This document shows positions 26,704-35,791 of a DNA stretch of 64,000 nucleotides, piece after piece (within the stretch, counting starts at the first letter, position 1; the number at the start of each line of letters is the position of its first letter). The position numbers were made by a program, and so were the translations under genes. The notes under the pieces are model-generated. The model saw only the letters and a list, made by a program, of their open reading frames with translations, searched no databases and was not told where the DNA came from. The stretch comes from Lysinibacillus sp. FJAT-14745 (GTDB lineage Bacteria; Bacillota; Bacilli; Bacillales_A; Planococcaceae), in NCBI RefSeq assembly GCF_001275675.1, contig NZ_LITM01000009.1:349653-413652 (forward strand), read 5' to 3'.

Positions 26704-27681
26704 TTAGGCATTCACTTTTAACGCTTTAAATTCTTCGATTAGAAGAGGCACTACCTCAAATAAATCACCTACGATACCATAGTCCGCAACTTTGAAAATA
26801 TTTGCTTCTGGATCTTTATTAATCGCAACGATTATTTTTGAGTTTGACATACCCGCTAAGTGCTGAATTGCTCCAGAAATACCAGCTGCAATGTAAAGGT
26901 CTGGTGTTACTACCTTACCTGTTTGACCAATTTGAAGTGAGTAATCACAATACTCAGCATCACATGCACCACGTGAAGCACCAACTGCACCACCAAGTAA
27001 ATCCGCTAGCTCTTTTAATGGTTCAAAGCCTTCCTCTGATTTCACGCCACGACCACCTGCTACAACTACTTTTGCCTCAGAAAGATCGACACCCTCTGAA
27101 GATTTACGGACAACCTCTTTAATGATTGTACGAAGGTTTGTAATATCTACAGTAAGAGAAGTGATGTCACCTGATTTTCCGGCTACTTTTTCTAATGGTG
27201 CAATATTATTTGGACGAACTGAAGCTAAAACTAAGCCGTCTTTTACTTTCACTTTTTCAAAAGCTTTACCAGAGTAAATTGGACGGACGAATACAACATC
27301 ATCGCCAGCACCTTCAATTGACGTTACATCAGATACAAGACCTGCTTGTAATTTACTTGCAATTTTTGGCGATAAATCTTTACCGTTTGCAGTATGACCA
27401 AATACGATACCAGTTGGTTTTTCTTGCTCAATTACTGCTAATAAAGCTTGACCATAGCCATCAGATGTATATTGTTTTAAATGTGGATGTTCCACCGTTA
27501 CAACACGATCAGCACCATATTCAAATAATGGGCCAGTTAAGTTTTCTACGGCATCCCCTAAAAGAACACCAACAACCTCACCACCATCTGCGATTTGCTT
27601 TGCAGCTGCAATTGCTTCGAAAGAAACATTACGTAAGCTTCCTTCACGAACTTCACCTAATACTAATACTTTTTTTGTCAT
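26704..27681 (-). CDS. etfA: Electron transfer flavoprotein alpha subunit
   Basis: With EtfB it accepts electrons from acyl-CoA dehydrogenases during beta-oxidation and passes them to the quinone pool. The 325-residue protein has the C-terminal FAD domain with VVVAGGRGVKSEEGFEPL, GASRGACDAEYCDYSLQIGQTG and the motif YIAAGISGAIQHLAGM, where FAD binds. CGGAGGG precedes ATG. It is the last gene of the fad cluster and 50 bp after etfB. Confidence 0.95.
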   Translation of the reverse strand: MTKKVLVLGEVREGSLRNVSFEAIAAAKQIADGGEVVGVLLGDAVENLTGPLFEYGADRVVTVEHPHLKQYTSDGYGQALLAVIEQEKPTGIVFGHTANGKDLSPKIASKLQAGLVSDVTSIEGAGDDVVFVRPIYSGKAFEKVKVKDGLVLASVRPNNIAPLEKVAGKSGDITSLTVDITNLRTIIKEVVRKSSEGVDLSEAKVVVAGGRGVKSEEGFEPLKELADLLGGAVGASRGACDAEYCDYSLQIGQTGKVVTPDLYIAAGISGAIQHLAGMSNSKIIVAINKDPEANIFKVADYGIVGDLFEVVPLLIEEFKALKVNA

Positions 27682-27732
27682 AGTATATTCCCTCCGTTAC
27701 CCTTTAAGATTCGATTTGTGTCATCAGATGAC

Positions 27733-28506
27733 TTAGACTACTTTCGCCTCTGTATGAAGTAGGTTTACTAGCTCTTTTACTTGAGCAGAAAGTTCGCCTT
27801 CAAGAACACGCCCTGCTGCCTTTTGAGCTGGTAAGAAAATATCAACTGTTTCTACCTTAACCTCTACATCATCTTCATCGATATCTAGATCATCTAACTC
27901 AAGTTCTGCAAGCGGTTTCTTCTTCGCTTTCATGATACCTGGTAAAGATGGATAACGTGGCTCGTTTAAACCTTGCTGAGCTGTTACTAAAAGTGGTAAA
28001 GCTGTCTCGATAACTTCTGAGTCACCTTCAATATCGCGTACAATTTTCGCAGATGTTCCGTCAATTTCAAGTTTTGTAATTGTCGTTACATAGTTAATAC
28101 CTAGTAAATCTGCAACACGAGGTCCTACTTGACCAGAGCCTCCGTCAATTGCAACGTTTCCTGTTAAAATTAAATCAGCGTCTTTATCTTTTAAATATTC
28201 AGCTAAAATATATGCTGCTGCATTTTGATCCAGTTCATCTAGATCGTCTTCTGTATTAATAAGGACCGCTTCATCTGCGCCCATCGCAAGAGCTGTGCGT
28301 AATTGCTTCTCTGTATCTTCGCCACCAATTGAAACAACTGTTACTTTACCACCAGCAGCGTCACGTACTTGGATTGCCTCTTCAATGGCATATTCATCAT
28401 AAGGATTGATGATGAATTCTGCGCCATCCTCTTGGATTTTACCACCCGACACAACGATTTTTTCTTCTGTATCAAACGTACGTTTAATTAATGCAAAAAT
28501 ATTCAT
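27733..28506 (-). CDS. etfB: Electron transfer flavoprotein beta subunit
   Basis: The 257-residue partner of EtfA binds AMP and contacts the dehydrogenase. It shows NPYDEYAIEEAIQVRD, ALAMGADEAVLI and the signature LLVTAQQGLNEPRYPSLPGI followed by MKAKKKP. An AGGAGGTA site precedes ATG. It lies between the enoyl-CoA hydratase gene and etfA, as in B. subtilis. Confidence 0.95.
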   Translation of the reverse strand: MNIFALIKRTFDTEEKIVVSGGKIQEDGAEFIINPYDEYAIEEAIQVRDAAGGKVTVVSIGGEDTEKQLRTALAMGADEAVLINTEDDLDELDQNAAAYILAEYLKDKDADLILTGNVAIDGGSGQVGPRVADLLGINYVTTITKLEIDGTSAKIVRDIEGDSEVIETALPLLVTAQQGLNEPRYPSLPGIMKAKKKPLAELELDDLDIDEDDVEVKVETVDIFLPAQKAAGRVLEGELSAQVKELVNLLHTEAKVV

Positions 28507-28570
28507 ATATCCATACCTCCTGCAACGTTTTTTATTTCTAAGTAAACTTATAAATATTATATATTTTCAG

Positions 28571-28613
28571 CGTCGATAACGTCGATAACACTCTTTCAAG
28601 TCGCTATCGACAC
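28571..28613. repeat. Repeat and hairpin between the hydratase gene and etfB
   Basis: GTCGATAAC occurs twice in tandem and GCTATCGAC is its inverted partner after a short spacer. No T run follows. It might tune the transcript between the two genes. No known motif is recognised. Confidence 0.35.
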
Positions 28614-28623
28614 TGATGGAATA

Positions 28624-29397
28624 TTATTTACCAGTAAACACAGGCTCACGTTTTTCAATAAATGCTTGAATTCCCTCTTTTGCATCTTCCGAAACGAATA
28701 CTGTGCCAAAGGATTTTGCTTCTGCCTCAATACCTTCATAGAATGAAGCATGCTTAGCATATTGCAATGATTGAATAGCTGCTTTTAAAGCAACTGGGCT
28801 CTTCTTCGCAATTTTCTTCGCAACCTTCAGCGTTTCTTCTAATAATGCTTCATCAGTAAATGCACGATTCGCTAAACCCCATTGTACAGCTTCTGTACCA
28901 GAAATCGGCTCACTTGTAAACATCATTTCTGCAGCTTTTGCAACCCCTACATATCGTGGTAGACGTTGTGTACCCCCGAAACCTGGAATAAGACCTAATT
29001 GTAATTCAGGTAGTCCTAATTTCGCAGATTCTGTTACAAAGCGCAGATGACAACTCATCGCTAGTTCAAGGCCCCCACCTAATGCAGCACCATGAATTGC
29101 AGCAATAATAGGTTTAGAGAACGATTCAACTCGCTCAAAAACTTGTTGACCATTGTTCGCTAGCTTTGAAAATTCATCACCAGAATCAACCTCTGTAAAT
29201 TCTTTAATGTCTGCACCTGCTGAGAAGAAACGACCTTCACCATGAAGTACGAGGACACGTACTGTGTCATCATTTTCTACGGCATCTAGCACAGCATCTA
29301 CTTCGGCAATGATTCCACGAGATAATGCGTTTGCTGGCGGGCGTGCAATTGTAATAATCGCTACTCCATCCTCTGCTTTCCAACTTAGAAATTCCAT
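28624..29397 (-). CDS. fadB: Enoyl-CoA hydratase/isomerase (FadB-type)
   Basis: It hydrates 2-enoyl-CoA to 3-hydroxyacyl-CoA in fatty acid degradation. The 257-residue crotonase has both oxyanion-hole segments, [15 protein letters not shown] and [20 protein letters not shown], and the catalytic glutamate region [20 protein letters not shown]. It is 14 bp downstream of fadR and precedes etfB, matching B. subtilis ysiB (fadB). Confidence 0.92.
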   Translation of the reverse strand: MEFLSWKAEDGVAIITIARPPANALSRGIIAEVDAVLDAVENDDTVRVLVLHGEGRFFSAGADIKEFTEVDSGDEFSKLANNGQQVFERVESFSKPIIAAIHGAALGGGLELAMSCHLRFVTESAKLGLPELQLGLIPGFGGTQRLPRYVGVAKAAEMMFTSEPISGTEAVQWGLANRAFTDEALLEETLKVAKKIAKKSPVALKAAIQSLQYAKHASFYEGIEAEAKSFGTVFVSEDAKEGIQAFIEKREPVFTGK

Positions 29398-29411
29398 TTC
29401 TCCACATCCTT

Positions 29412-29993
29412 TTAAGCTTTAATGCCGTTCAGGATTAACGCCTGAACTTTTGGAACCTGTTCTATCAAATCATATCGATAGTCATTCATGACCCACGACG
29501 TAATGGTTTCGTCAATTGTTCCAAATACCATTTGACGTGCCAAGCGTACATCCATCGTTTGATTGAACTCACCTGATAGCATACCTTCAATTAAAATTTG
29601 ATCAAGTAATTGTAAATACTCTCTTAACACCGAATTGATTTTCAGTCGTAAATCTTTATTCGATTGTCGTAGTTCTAATTGTGTGACGGTTGCTAGGTTT
29701 CGATCTGTCGCTAGAACATTAAAATGATTATCTATCATTCGTGAAAGTTTGTCCTTAGACGTACTTCCATTTTCTATTATATCTTGTAATGACTCTACAA
29801 AAACAGCCATTTTTTCATTAAAGACAGAAATTAATATATCTTCTTTATTTTTAAAATATAAATAGATTGTTCCATCGGCCACCCCTGCCTGTTTAGCAAT
29901 CTTCGATACCTGTGCTTGGTGATACCCATTTTCTGCAATAACGATGACAGCTGCATCAATAATTTGCTTATATTTTGGCTTATCACGTTTCAC
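29412..29993 (-). CDS. fadR: TetR-family fatty-acid degradation repressor FadR
   Basis: The 193-residue protein has the helix-turn-helix [20 protein letters not shown] of B. subtilis FadR (YsiA) and closely similar surroundings ([26 protein letters not shown] is nearly the same). The C-terminal part should bind long-chain acyl-CoA, which releases the repressor from DNA. The start is GTG at 29993 after GGTGGTGAT. A longer ATG start upstream lacks support. FadR-like boxes lie at 30128-30169 and 32070-32088. Confidence 0.92.
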   Translation of the reverse strand: MKRDKPKYKQIIDAAVIVIAENGYHQAQVSKIAKQAGVADGTIYLYFKNKEDILISVFNEKMAVFVESLQDIIENGSTSKDKLSRMIDNHFNVLATDRNLATVTQLELRQSNKDLRLKINSVLREYLQLLDQILIEGMLSGEFNQTMDVRLARQMVFGTIDETITSWVMNDYRYDLIEQVPKVQALILNGIKA

Positions 29994-30121
29994 TTTTATA
30001 TCACCACCTAAAAAAACTTGCATACGTCTACACTCATGCCTGATTAAAGATTCTAATCTTTTTCTACATGAAGTCATCCCTTCAATACTGATATATTGTT
30101 AAGGATGTGACGTGGTAACCT

Positions 30122-30169
30122 AAAAAAAATATGAAAATATGAATGGTCATTCATTCATATTTTCATATT
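30122..30169 (-). terminator. 17-bp inverted repeat between lcfA and fadR: terminator overlapping a FadR-like box
   Basis: AATATGAAAATATGAAT (30128-30144) is repeated inverted at 30153-30169. On the minus strand it ends in eight T residues, so it can stop the lcfA transcript. Its centre reads TGAATGGTCATTCATTCA, close to the FadR operator pattern TGAATGA-N-ATTCATTCA. One sequence may therefore be both terminator and operator. Confidence 0.6.
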
Positions 30170-30208
30170 ATAATTTACATCTTTGCTTGTCAATACTTTA
30201 TCACGTAT

Positions 30209-31900
30209 TTATTTTGCTTCTTTATTCACCAATTTTGTTTTTTCTTCATCAACTAATGCGCGACGCAAAATTTTTCCAACAGCTGTTTTCGGTAGCTCAT
30301 CTCTAAACTCATAATAGCGAGGAACTTTGAAAGCAGCTAAGTTTTGACGGCAATATTTATTTAATTCGTCTTCTGTAATCGAATATCCTTCTTTTAACAC
30401 AATATAAGCTTTTACTGTTTCTCCTCGATACGGGTCAGGTATACCCGCAACTACACATTCTTGGATTTCCTCGCGCTCATATAGTACTTCCTCTACCTCA
30501 CGAGGGTAAATATTAAAACCACCAGCGATAATAATATCTTTTTTACGGTCAACTACATAGAAATAGCCTTCCTCATCCATATAGCCAAGATCGCCTGTTA
30601 AAAACCAGCCATCTACGAACGCTGCTGCTGTATCCTCAGGGCGATTCCAATAGCCTTTCATAACCTGCGGGCCCTTTACAGCTATTTCACCAACCTCACC
30701 GGCTGGAAGCGCCTCTGCATCCCCTGTACGTAAAATTATTGAATCCGTATTTGGCCAAGGTAAACCAATCGAGCCCCTGACACGCTTACCCCAAATAGGT
30801 GATGAATGTGTGATAGGAGAAGTTTCTGTTAATCCATATCCTTCGACAAGTTTTCCCCCTGTTACCACTTCAAATTTATCCTGCACCTCTACTGGCAATG
30901 AAGAGGATCCACTTAAGCATGCTGTTATGGACGATAAGTCGTACTTTGCAATATCCGGGTGATTTAATAAACCAATATATAAAGTTGGTGCACCTGGAAA
31001 TAGTGTCGGTTTTTGTTTTTCAATCGTTTTCAACGTTGTCTCTGCATCGAACTTTGGTAATAATACCATCTTATTTTGCGTGAATACGGATAATAAGATA
31101 ACAGCCGTCATACCATAAACATGGAAGAATGGCAGTATGCCCATAATGGTTTCCTTACCATGTACACATTTATACATCCATGCATCACACATTGTTGTAT
31201 TAGCAATTAAGTTTTTATGGGTCAGCATCACACCCTTAGGGAAGCCAGTCGTTCCACCTGTATATTGAAGCAGTGCTATGTCCTCTTCAAAATCAAATGG
31301 AATATCAATCGCTTTGATGGGCGCAGAGCGCATAATTTCTGTAAATAAATGATTTTGACCACTATGTTCAACCTTTACACTAAAACCGTATTGCTTTTTT
31401 TGAATATAGGGATAAACCAAATTTTTAGGAAATGGTAAATAATCTTTAATAGCCGTGACAATTACATTTTCAAGTGCAGTTTCTTTTAAGATTTTCATAA
31501 CACGTGGATACAAAATATCCATCAATAAAATAACTTTCGCACCTGAATCAGCCATTTGATATTGAAGTTCACGCTCAGTATAAAGTGGATTTGTTTGCAC
31601 GACAATCGCTCCAGCATACATTGCCCCATAGTAAGCGATTACACTTTGCGGTGAGTTTGGCAGCATAATCGCTACTCGATCTCCCTTCTCTACTCCAAGG
31701 GCTTGTAAATAGTTTGCGAACTTTAGCGCTGACTCATATAGCTCAGCGTACGTCAAATCCTTTCCCATAAAATGAATCGCAACTTTAGATGGATTCTTTT
31801 TATAGGCACGTGTCAAAAACTCTTGCACAGGAATTTCCTCAAACGTTAAAGACGATGGTATTTCTTCAGGATAATTTTTTAGCCATGGTTTTGTTGTCAT
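30209..31900 (-). CDS. lcfA: Long-chain fatty-acid CoA ligase
   Basis: It activates fatty acids to acyl-CoA with ATP, the entry to beta-oxidation. The 563-residue protein has the AMP-binding loop LQYTGGTTGFPKGVMLTHKN, the GYGLTETSP motif, GWFLTGDLGYMDEEGYF and the C-terminal hinge DRKKDIIIAGGFNIYPREVEE with the catalytic lysine in TAVGKILRR. AAAGGGGAG precedes ATG. A FadR box lies about 170 bp upstream. Confidence 0.94.
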   Translation of the reverse strand: MTTKPWLKNYPEEIPSSLTFEEIPVQEFLTRAYKKNPSKVAIHFMGKDLTYAELYESALKFANYLQALGVEKGDRVAIMLPNSPQSVIAYYGAMYAGAIVVQTNPLYTERELQYQMADSGAKVILLMDILYPRVMKILKETALENVIVTAIKDYLPFPKNLVYPYIQKKQYGFSVKVEHSGQNHLFTEIMRSAPIKAIDIPFDFEEDIALLQYTGGTTGFPKGVMLTHKNLIANTTMCDAWMYKCVHGKETIMGILPFFHVYGMTAVILLSVFTQNKMVLLPKFDAETTLKTIEKQKPTLFPGAPTLYIGLLNHPDIAKYDLSSITACLSGSSSLPVEVQDKFEVVTGGKLVEGYGLTETSPITHSSPIWGKRVRGSIGLPWPNTDSIILRTGDAEALPAGEVGEIAVKGPQVMKGYWNRPEDTAAAFVDGWFLTGDLGYMDEEGYFYVVDRKKDIIIAGGFNIYPREVEEVLYEREEIQECVVAGIPDPYRGETVKAYIVLKEGYSITEDELNKYCRQNLAAFKVPRYYEFRDELPKTAVGKILRRALVDEEKTKLVNKEAK

Positions 31901-32069
31901 ACGTCCTCTCCCCTTTGTCCCAAACTTTGTAAACTCTTATTTTAATTATAATGAAAAAGAAATACTCTTTCAAACACAAAATAGAAAATAATTGTATTTT
32001 CGATTAATTATTATGCACTTCACAACATTTATATAACTGCATTTCTCAGGATTTTGGATCGACAGAGCG

Positions 32070-32088
32070 TATGAATACTCATTCATTC
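32070..32088 (-). promoter_or_regulatory. FadR operator upstream of lcfA
   Basis: The minus strand reads GAATGAATGAGTATTCATA, an imperfect palindrome that fits the TGAATGA-N-TCATTCA pattern known for B. subtilis FadR. Confidence 0.65.
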
Positions 32089-32398
32089 TTTCTTTTTTTC
32101 TACACAAGACTGGGTTCATATTTCTATATTCCAAAAATAATTTTTTAATGATAACTTTTTAGATAGATGAAGGAATATTAATAGGTTTTAGTAGTTTTTT
32201 ATGATGTGGTTGCTGTGAGGATGATATAACTTATGGTTTTTTTCGGGAGTATTATTTATTAATGCGATGACACACTCAGCTGACCGCTTCCTCTCCGGAC
32301 CTGAGCAGTTCTTCACTCATCTGAGCAGTTTCGAAGCTACTCTCGATATTTAGAAATAAGTACTTATCGCTGTGGCTTTTCTTTCCGCGTTTTTGACG

Positions 32399-32790
32399 GT
32401 TCTATCCACGTTTTGGCTATTCTTTCCGTCGCTCCGGCTCTTCTTTCCGTCGCCCTGGCTCTTTTTTCCGTCGCTCTGGCTCTTCTTTCCGTCGCCACGG
32501 CTTCTCTTTCCGTCGCCCCTGCTATTCTTTCCGTCGCTCTGGCTTTCCTTTCCGTCACCCCGGCTTCTTTCCGTCGCCTCAGCTCTTCTTTCCGTCGCCC
32601 TGGCTCTTCTTTCCATCGCCCTGGCTCTTCTTTCCATCGCCCTGGCTCTTCTTTCCGTCGCTCTGGCTATTCTTTCCGTCGCCACGGCTTCTTTCCGTCG
32701 CTCCTGCTCTTCTTTCCGTCGCCCCGGCTTCTTTCCGTCGCCCTGGCTTTCCTTTCCGTCGCTTCTGGCTTTCCTTTCCATCGCCCTGAC
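32399..32790. repeat. Minisatellite: ~20 tandem copies of an 18-21 bp unit
   Basis: The unit is close to CTCTTCTTTCCGTCGCCCTGG. Copies differ by a few bases and some are 18 or 20 bp long, so the frame changes along the array. All frames stay largely open on both strands, giving artificial-looking peptides such as ERRARATERRA or KKSQGDGKK. There is no ribosome site or domain. The array is flanked by CCTGAGCAG copies (32300, 32319, 32809). Confidence 0.85.
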
Positions 32791-32843
32791 TACTTCCGTA
32801 GCTAGACACCTGAGCAGCAGTTCTTCTCTTCCCCTATCAATAT

Positions 32844-32876
32844 AAAAAAACGCATCCTCATAAAAGGATGCGTTTT
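32844..32876 (-). terminator. Terminator of the mutS2-yshE gene group
   Basis: AAAACGCATCCT and AGGATGCGTTTT arms on the minus strand are followed by TTT, directly after the small frame ending at 32879. Confidence 0.75.
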
Positions 32877-32878
32877 GC

Positions 32879-32959
32879 TTAAACGGTCATCATATAATAG
32901 ACACCGACTGCCAAAAATGCGATGCAGACAACGATTAGTATTTTCGCTAATTTTTCCAT
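32879..32959 (-). CDS. 26-residue single-span membrane peptide
   Basis: A short frame reads MEKLAKILIVVCIAFLAVGV followed by YYMMTV. It has a basic start and one hydrophobic helix. AGGAGTG lies 6 bp before the ATG and a terminator follows its stop at once, so it is the last gene of the transcript, 13 bp after yshE-like DUF350. The tight packing supports expression. No family is recognised. Confidence 0.55.
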   Translation of the reverse strand: MEKLAKILIVVCIAFLAVGVYYMMTV

Positions 32960-32971
32960 GTCATTACACTC

Positions 32972-33385
32972 CTATGCAATACTTGCCCCAATAACAAACG
33001 ATAGACCAACTGAAATAGTAAATGAAATGAAGCCGACTGAGCGATTATCATTTGCGATTTCTTGATCGACATTAAAACGTGGGGTCATAAATTCAAATAA
33101 GAAATACCCCACAATTAGTAATGTAAAACCAAAAAGGCCCCAGCTAATCATTTCACTTAAAGTGCTATGGCGCGCGATGGAAAAGCGAAAAATATTACAG
33201 ATACCCAGTATTTTCCCACCTGTCGCGAGTGCCACAGCGATATTACCTTTTTTAATTTCTTCCCAATTTTTATACTTCGTAACGACTTCGAATAATGCCA
33301 TCGAGACGACTAAACATAACACAACAACACTAAAATATCCTGCCGTTTCGATAATTGGATATTTCCAAAAGCTAGAATTCAGCAT
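32972..33385 (-). CDS. yshE: DUF350 membrane protein (YshE-like)
   Basis: The 137-residue protein has four hydrophobic segments arranged as two similar halves, with the DUF350 features NIAVALATGGKILGICNIFR and NRSVGFISFTISVGLSFVIG. Its function is unknown. It lies 22 bp after mutS2, as yshE lies next to mutSB in B. subtilis. Confidence 0.82.
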   Translation of the reverse strand: MLNSSFWKYPIIETAGYFSVVVLCLVVSMALFEVVTKYKNWEEIKKGNIAVALATGGKILGICNIFRFSIARHSTLSEMISWGLFGFTLLIVGYFLFEFMTPRFNVDQEIANDNRSVGFISFTISVGLSFVIGASIA

Positions 33386-33406
33386 TTTCTCCGTCCCCTT
33401 TACAGC

Positions 33407-35773
33407 TTATTTCAATTCCACAACCGTTACGCCGAAGCCCCCCTCGCCGACTTCACCAAAACGGAAGGATTTTACACGCTTATGTTTTTTCAAATAGGTT
33501 TGAATTCCTTGACGTAATGCACCTGTACCGACACCATGAATAATTGATACACGCCCATAGTTAGCAAGCAAGGCATCATCAATATATTTTTCCGTACGTA
33601 TAATGGCATCTTCATATCGCTCACCGCGTAAATCTAACTCTAATTTTACATGGCTATCGCGATTTTTCACGCCAGCCATACGTTGCACAGGTTCTTTTTC
33701 TGGTTTAATGTACTCCAGATCACTATCCGAGATTTTCATTTTCAAAATACCCATTTGGACAACCCATTCGGAATTGGATACTTTTTCGAGCAATGTACCC
33801 CGCTGTCCATAGCTTAACACCTTTACCTCGTCTCCGACAACTAAGTTTTGCGCACGGGCCTTTACTTGTGCCGCTTTTTTCAGCACTTTATTGTTGTCAA
33901 GTGGTGTAGCTTCTTCCAGTCGTTTACGTGCTTCGATAAGCTCATGCTCCTTGACAACTTGGTCTGCATTTTTGCGCATTTCTCGAAGCTCTGCAATAAT
34001 TGTTTCTGCTTCTCTTTTTGCTTCATCAACAATTTTACGAGCCTTTTCTTTCGCTTTTTTATCGAGTGCTTCTTTGCGGTCATCGTAAGCTTGTAGTTTT
34101 TCTTGTAGCTCTTTGCGTAGGGCTTCAGACTCTATCATTAATTCATGAGAACGTTCTGCATCATCTTCGGATTGACGACGAGTCTCTTCTAGTGATGCAA
34201 TCATTGACTCTACCTCATGGCGATCTGTACCTGTAAAGCTTTTCGCACGGTCAATAATCGATTCTGGTAAGCCAAGGCGGCTTGAAATTTCGAATGCATT
34301 GGAGCGGCCTGGTACACCGATAAGCAGACGATATGTTGGACTCAATGTCTCAATATCAAACTCAACACTAGCATTAGCAACTCCTGGACGATTATAGCCG
34401 TATGCTTTTAGCTCAGGATAGTGCGTCGTTGCCATAACGCGGGCGCCACGACCATGTACTTCATCTAAAATGGAGATGGCCAGAGCTGCCCCTTCCTGAG
34501 GATCTGTCCCAGCACCTAATTCATCAAATAGAACGAGTGACTCGTCATCAAACTTTTGTAAGATATCTACTATGTTGACCATATGAGAGGAGAATGTTGA
34601 CAGTGATTGCTCAATTGACTGTTCATCTCCAATATCTGCAAAAAGTTGCTTGAAAACAGCAAGCTCTGAACCATCAAGTGCAGGCACCGGTAACCCCGCC
34701 TGTGCCATTAAAGTACACAGTCCAACTGTTTTTAAAGTGACAGTTTTACCACCAGTGTTTGGTCCTGTAATAACAATTGCCGTAATGTCTTTCCCAAATT
34801 CAATATCGTTAGCAACAGCTGTTTCAATTGGTAAAAGTGGATGACGTGCACGCACAAGTCGAATATAGCCATCGTTATTCATTTTAGGCATTGTACATTT
34901 GTTCGCTTGACCGTATTTGCCTTTAGCTAAAATGACGTCAATCTCACCTAGTACCTTTACTAAGTTAAATAAATCCGGAGCTACTTCCTCTACCATTGCA
35001 CTTAAGGCAAGTAAGATACGCTCAATTTCAGCTTGCTCTTTCATTTTTAATCGATGAATTTCATTATTCGCTTGTACAATCGAATCTGGCTCGATAAATA
35101 ATGTTTGGCCAGAAGATGATTGGTCATGCACAATTCCACCATAGTGATGACGATACTCTTGCTTAACGGGAATAACAAAGCGATCATTACGAATCGTTAC
35201 AAGTGTATCTGAGAGCATTTTTGAAGCATTGCTCCCACGTATAAGGCTTTCCAGCTTAGAACGTACTTTAGCCTCCTCTGCGCGCAAAGATTGGCGAATT
35301 GAACGCAAAGTTTGGCTTGCAGAGTCTAGCACAGAGCCATTGTCATCAATACAGTTATTAATTTCATGCTGCAAGCCTGTCAAAACAGGCATTGCCTCCT
35401 TTTTGGCGATGAAATGAGGAATCTCAATCACTTCTTCTGATTCTATATCTTCAATAAAATTGCGAAGAATTCTACTCGCTCGAATCGTACTTGAAACTTC
35501 CATTAATTCCATCGCTGAAAGCATGCCACCTATTTGTGCACGCCTTGCAGCTGGTCGTACATCAAAAATCCCACCCATTGGTACATTGCCTTTTACACGT
35601 AAAATGGATAGTCCTTCATCCATTTCTTCTAATAATTGTACAACTTTTTCATAGTCTGTCTGTGGTACAAGTTCATCAACCGCTGATTTGCCAATTGAAG
35701 AAGTACAGTATGTAGCCACTTGCTGACGTACTTTATCATATTCTAGTGTTTTCAATGCGCGTTCTGCGATCAC
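33407..35773 (-). CDS. mutS2: Endonuclease MutS2 / ribosome-collision factor
   Basis: The ~788-residue protein has the MutS core ATPase (ITGPNTGGKTVTLKTVGL Walker A, LVLFDELGAGTDPQEGAALA Walker B and STFSSHMVNI), a long coiled coil at 510-620, and a C-terminal Smr domain ending HGVGTGALRQGIQTYL. It lacks the MutS mismatch-reading domain. MutS2 suppresses recombination and, in B. subtilis, rescues collided ribosomes. GTG at 35773 is 8 bp after AGGAGG and is preferred over a GTG three codons earlier. Confidence 0.94.
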   Translation of the reverse strand: MIAERALKTLEYDKVRQQVATYCTSSIGKSAVDELVPQTDYEKVVQLLEEMDEGLSILRVKGNVPMGGIFDVRPAARRAQIGGMLSAMELMEVSSTIRASRILRNFIEDIESEEVIEIPHFIAKKEAMPVLTGLQHEINNCIDDNGSVLDSASQTLRSIRQSLRAEEAKVRSKLESLIRGSNASKMLSDTLVTIRNDRFVIPVKQEYRHHYGGIVHDQSSSGQTLFIEPDSIVQANNEIHRLKMKEQAEIERILLALSAMVEEVAPDLFNLVKVLGEIDVILAKGKYGQANKCTMPKMNNDGYIRLVRARHPLLPIETAVANDIEFGKDITAIVITGPNTGGKTVTLKTVGLCTLMAQAGLPVPALDGSELAVFKQLFADIGDEQSIEQSLSTFSSHMVNIVDILQKFDDESLVLFDELGAGTDPQEGAALAISILDEVHGRGARVMATTHYPELKAYGYNRPGVANASVEFDIETLSPTYRLLIGVPGRSNAFEISSRLGLPESIIDRAKSFTGTDRHEVESMIASLEETRRQSEDDAERSHELMIESEALRKELQEKLQAYDDRKEALDKKAKEKARKIVDEAKREAETIIAELREMRKNADQVVKEHELIEARKRLEEATPLDNNKVLKKAAQVKARAQNLVVGDEVKVLSYGQRGTLLEKVSNSEWVVQMGILKMKISDSDLEYIKPEKEPVQRMAGVKNRDSHVKLELDLRGERYEDAIIRTEKYIDDALLANYGRVSIIHGVGTGALRQGIQTYLKKHKRVKSFRFGEVGEGGFGVTVVELK

Positions 35774-35791
35774 TGAGAACACCTCCTCAAT

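Noticed and set aside
27195-27683. 162-codon plus-strand frame inside etfA
   Set aside because: It is a composition shadow of etfA. It is rich in Leu, His and Gln with no start signal, and the etfA frame is certain.
32350-32845. Long open frames giving peptides rich in ERRARAT, DGKKSQG or LFFPSP
   Set aside because: They are products of a tandem repeat open in nearly all frames on both strands. They have no ribosome site and no known domain.
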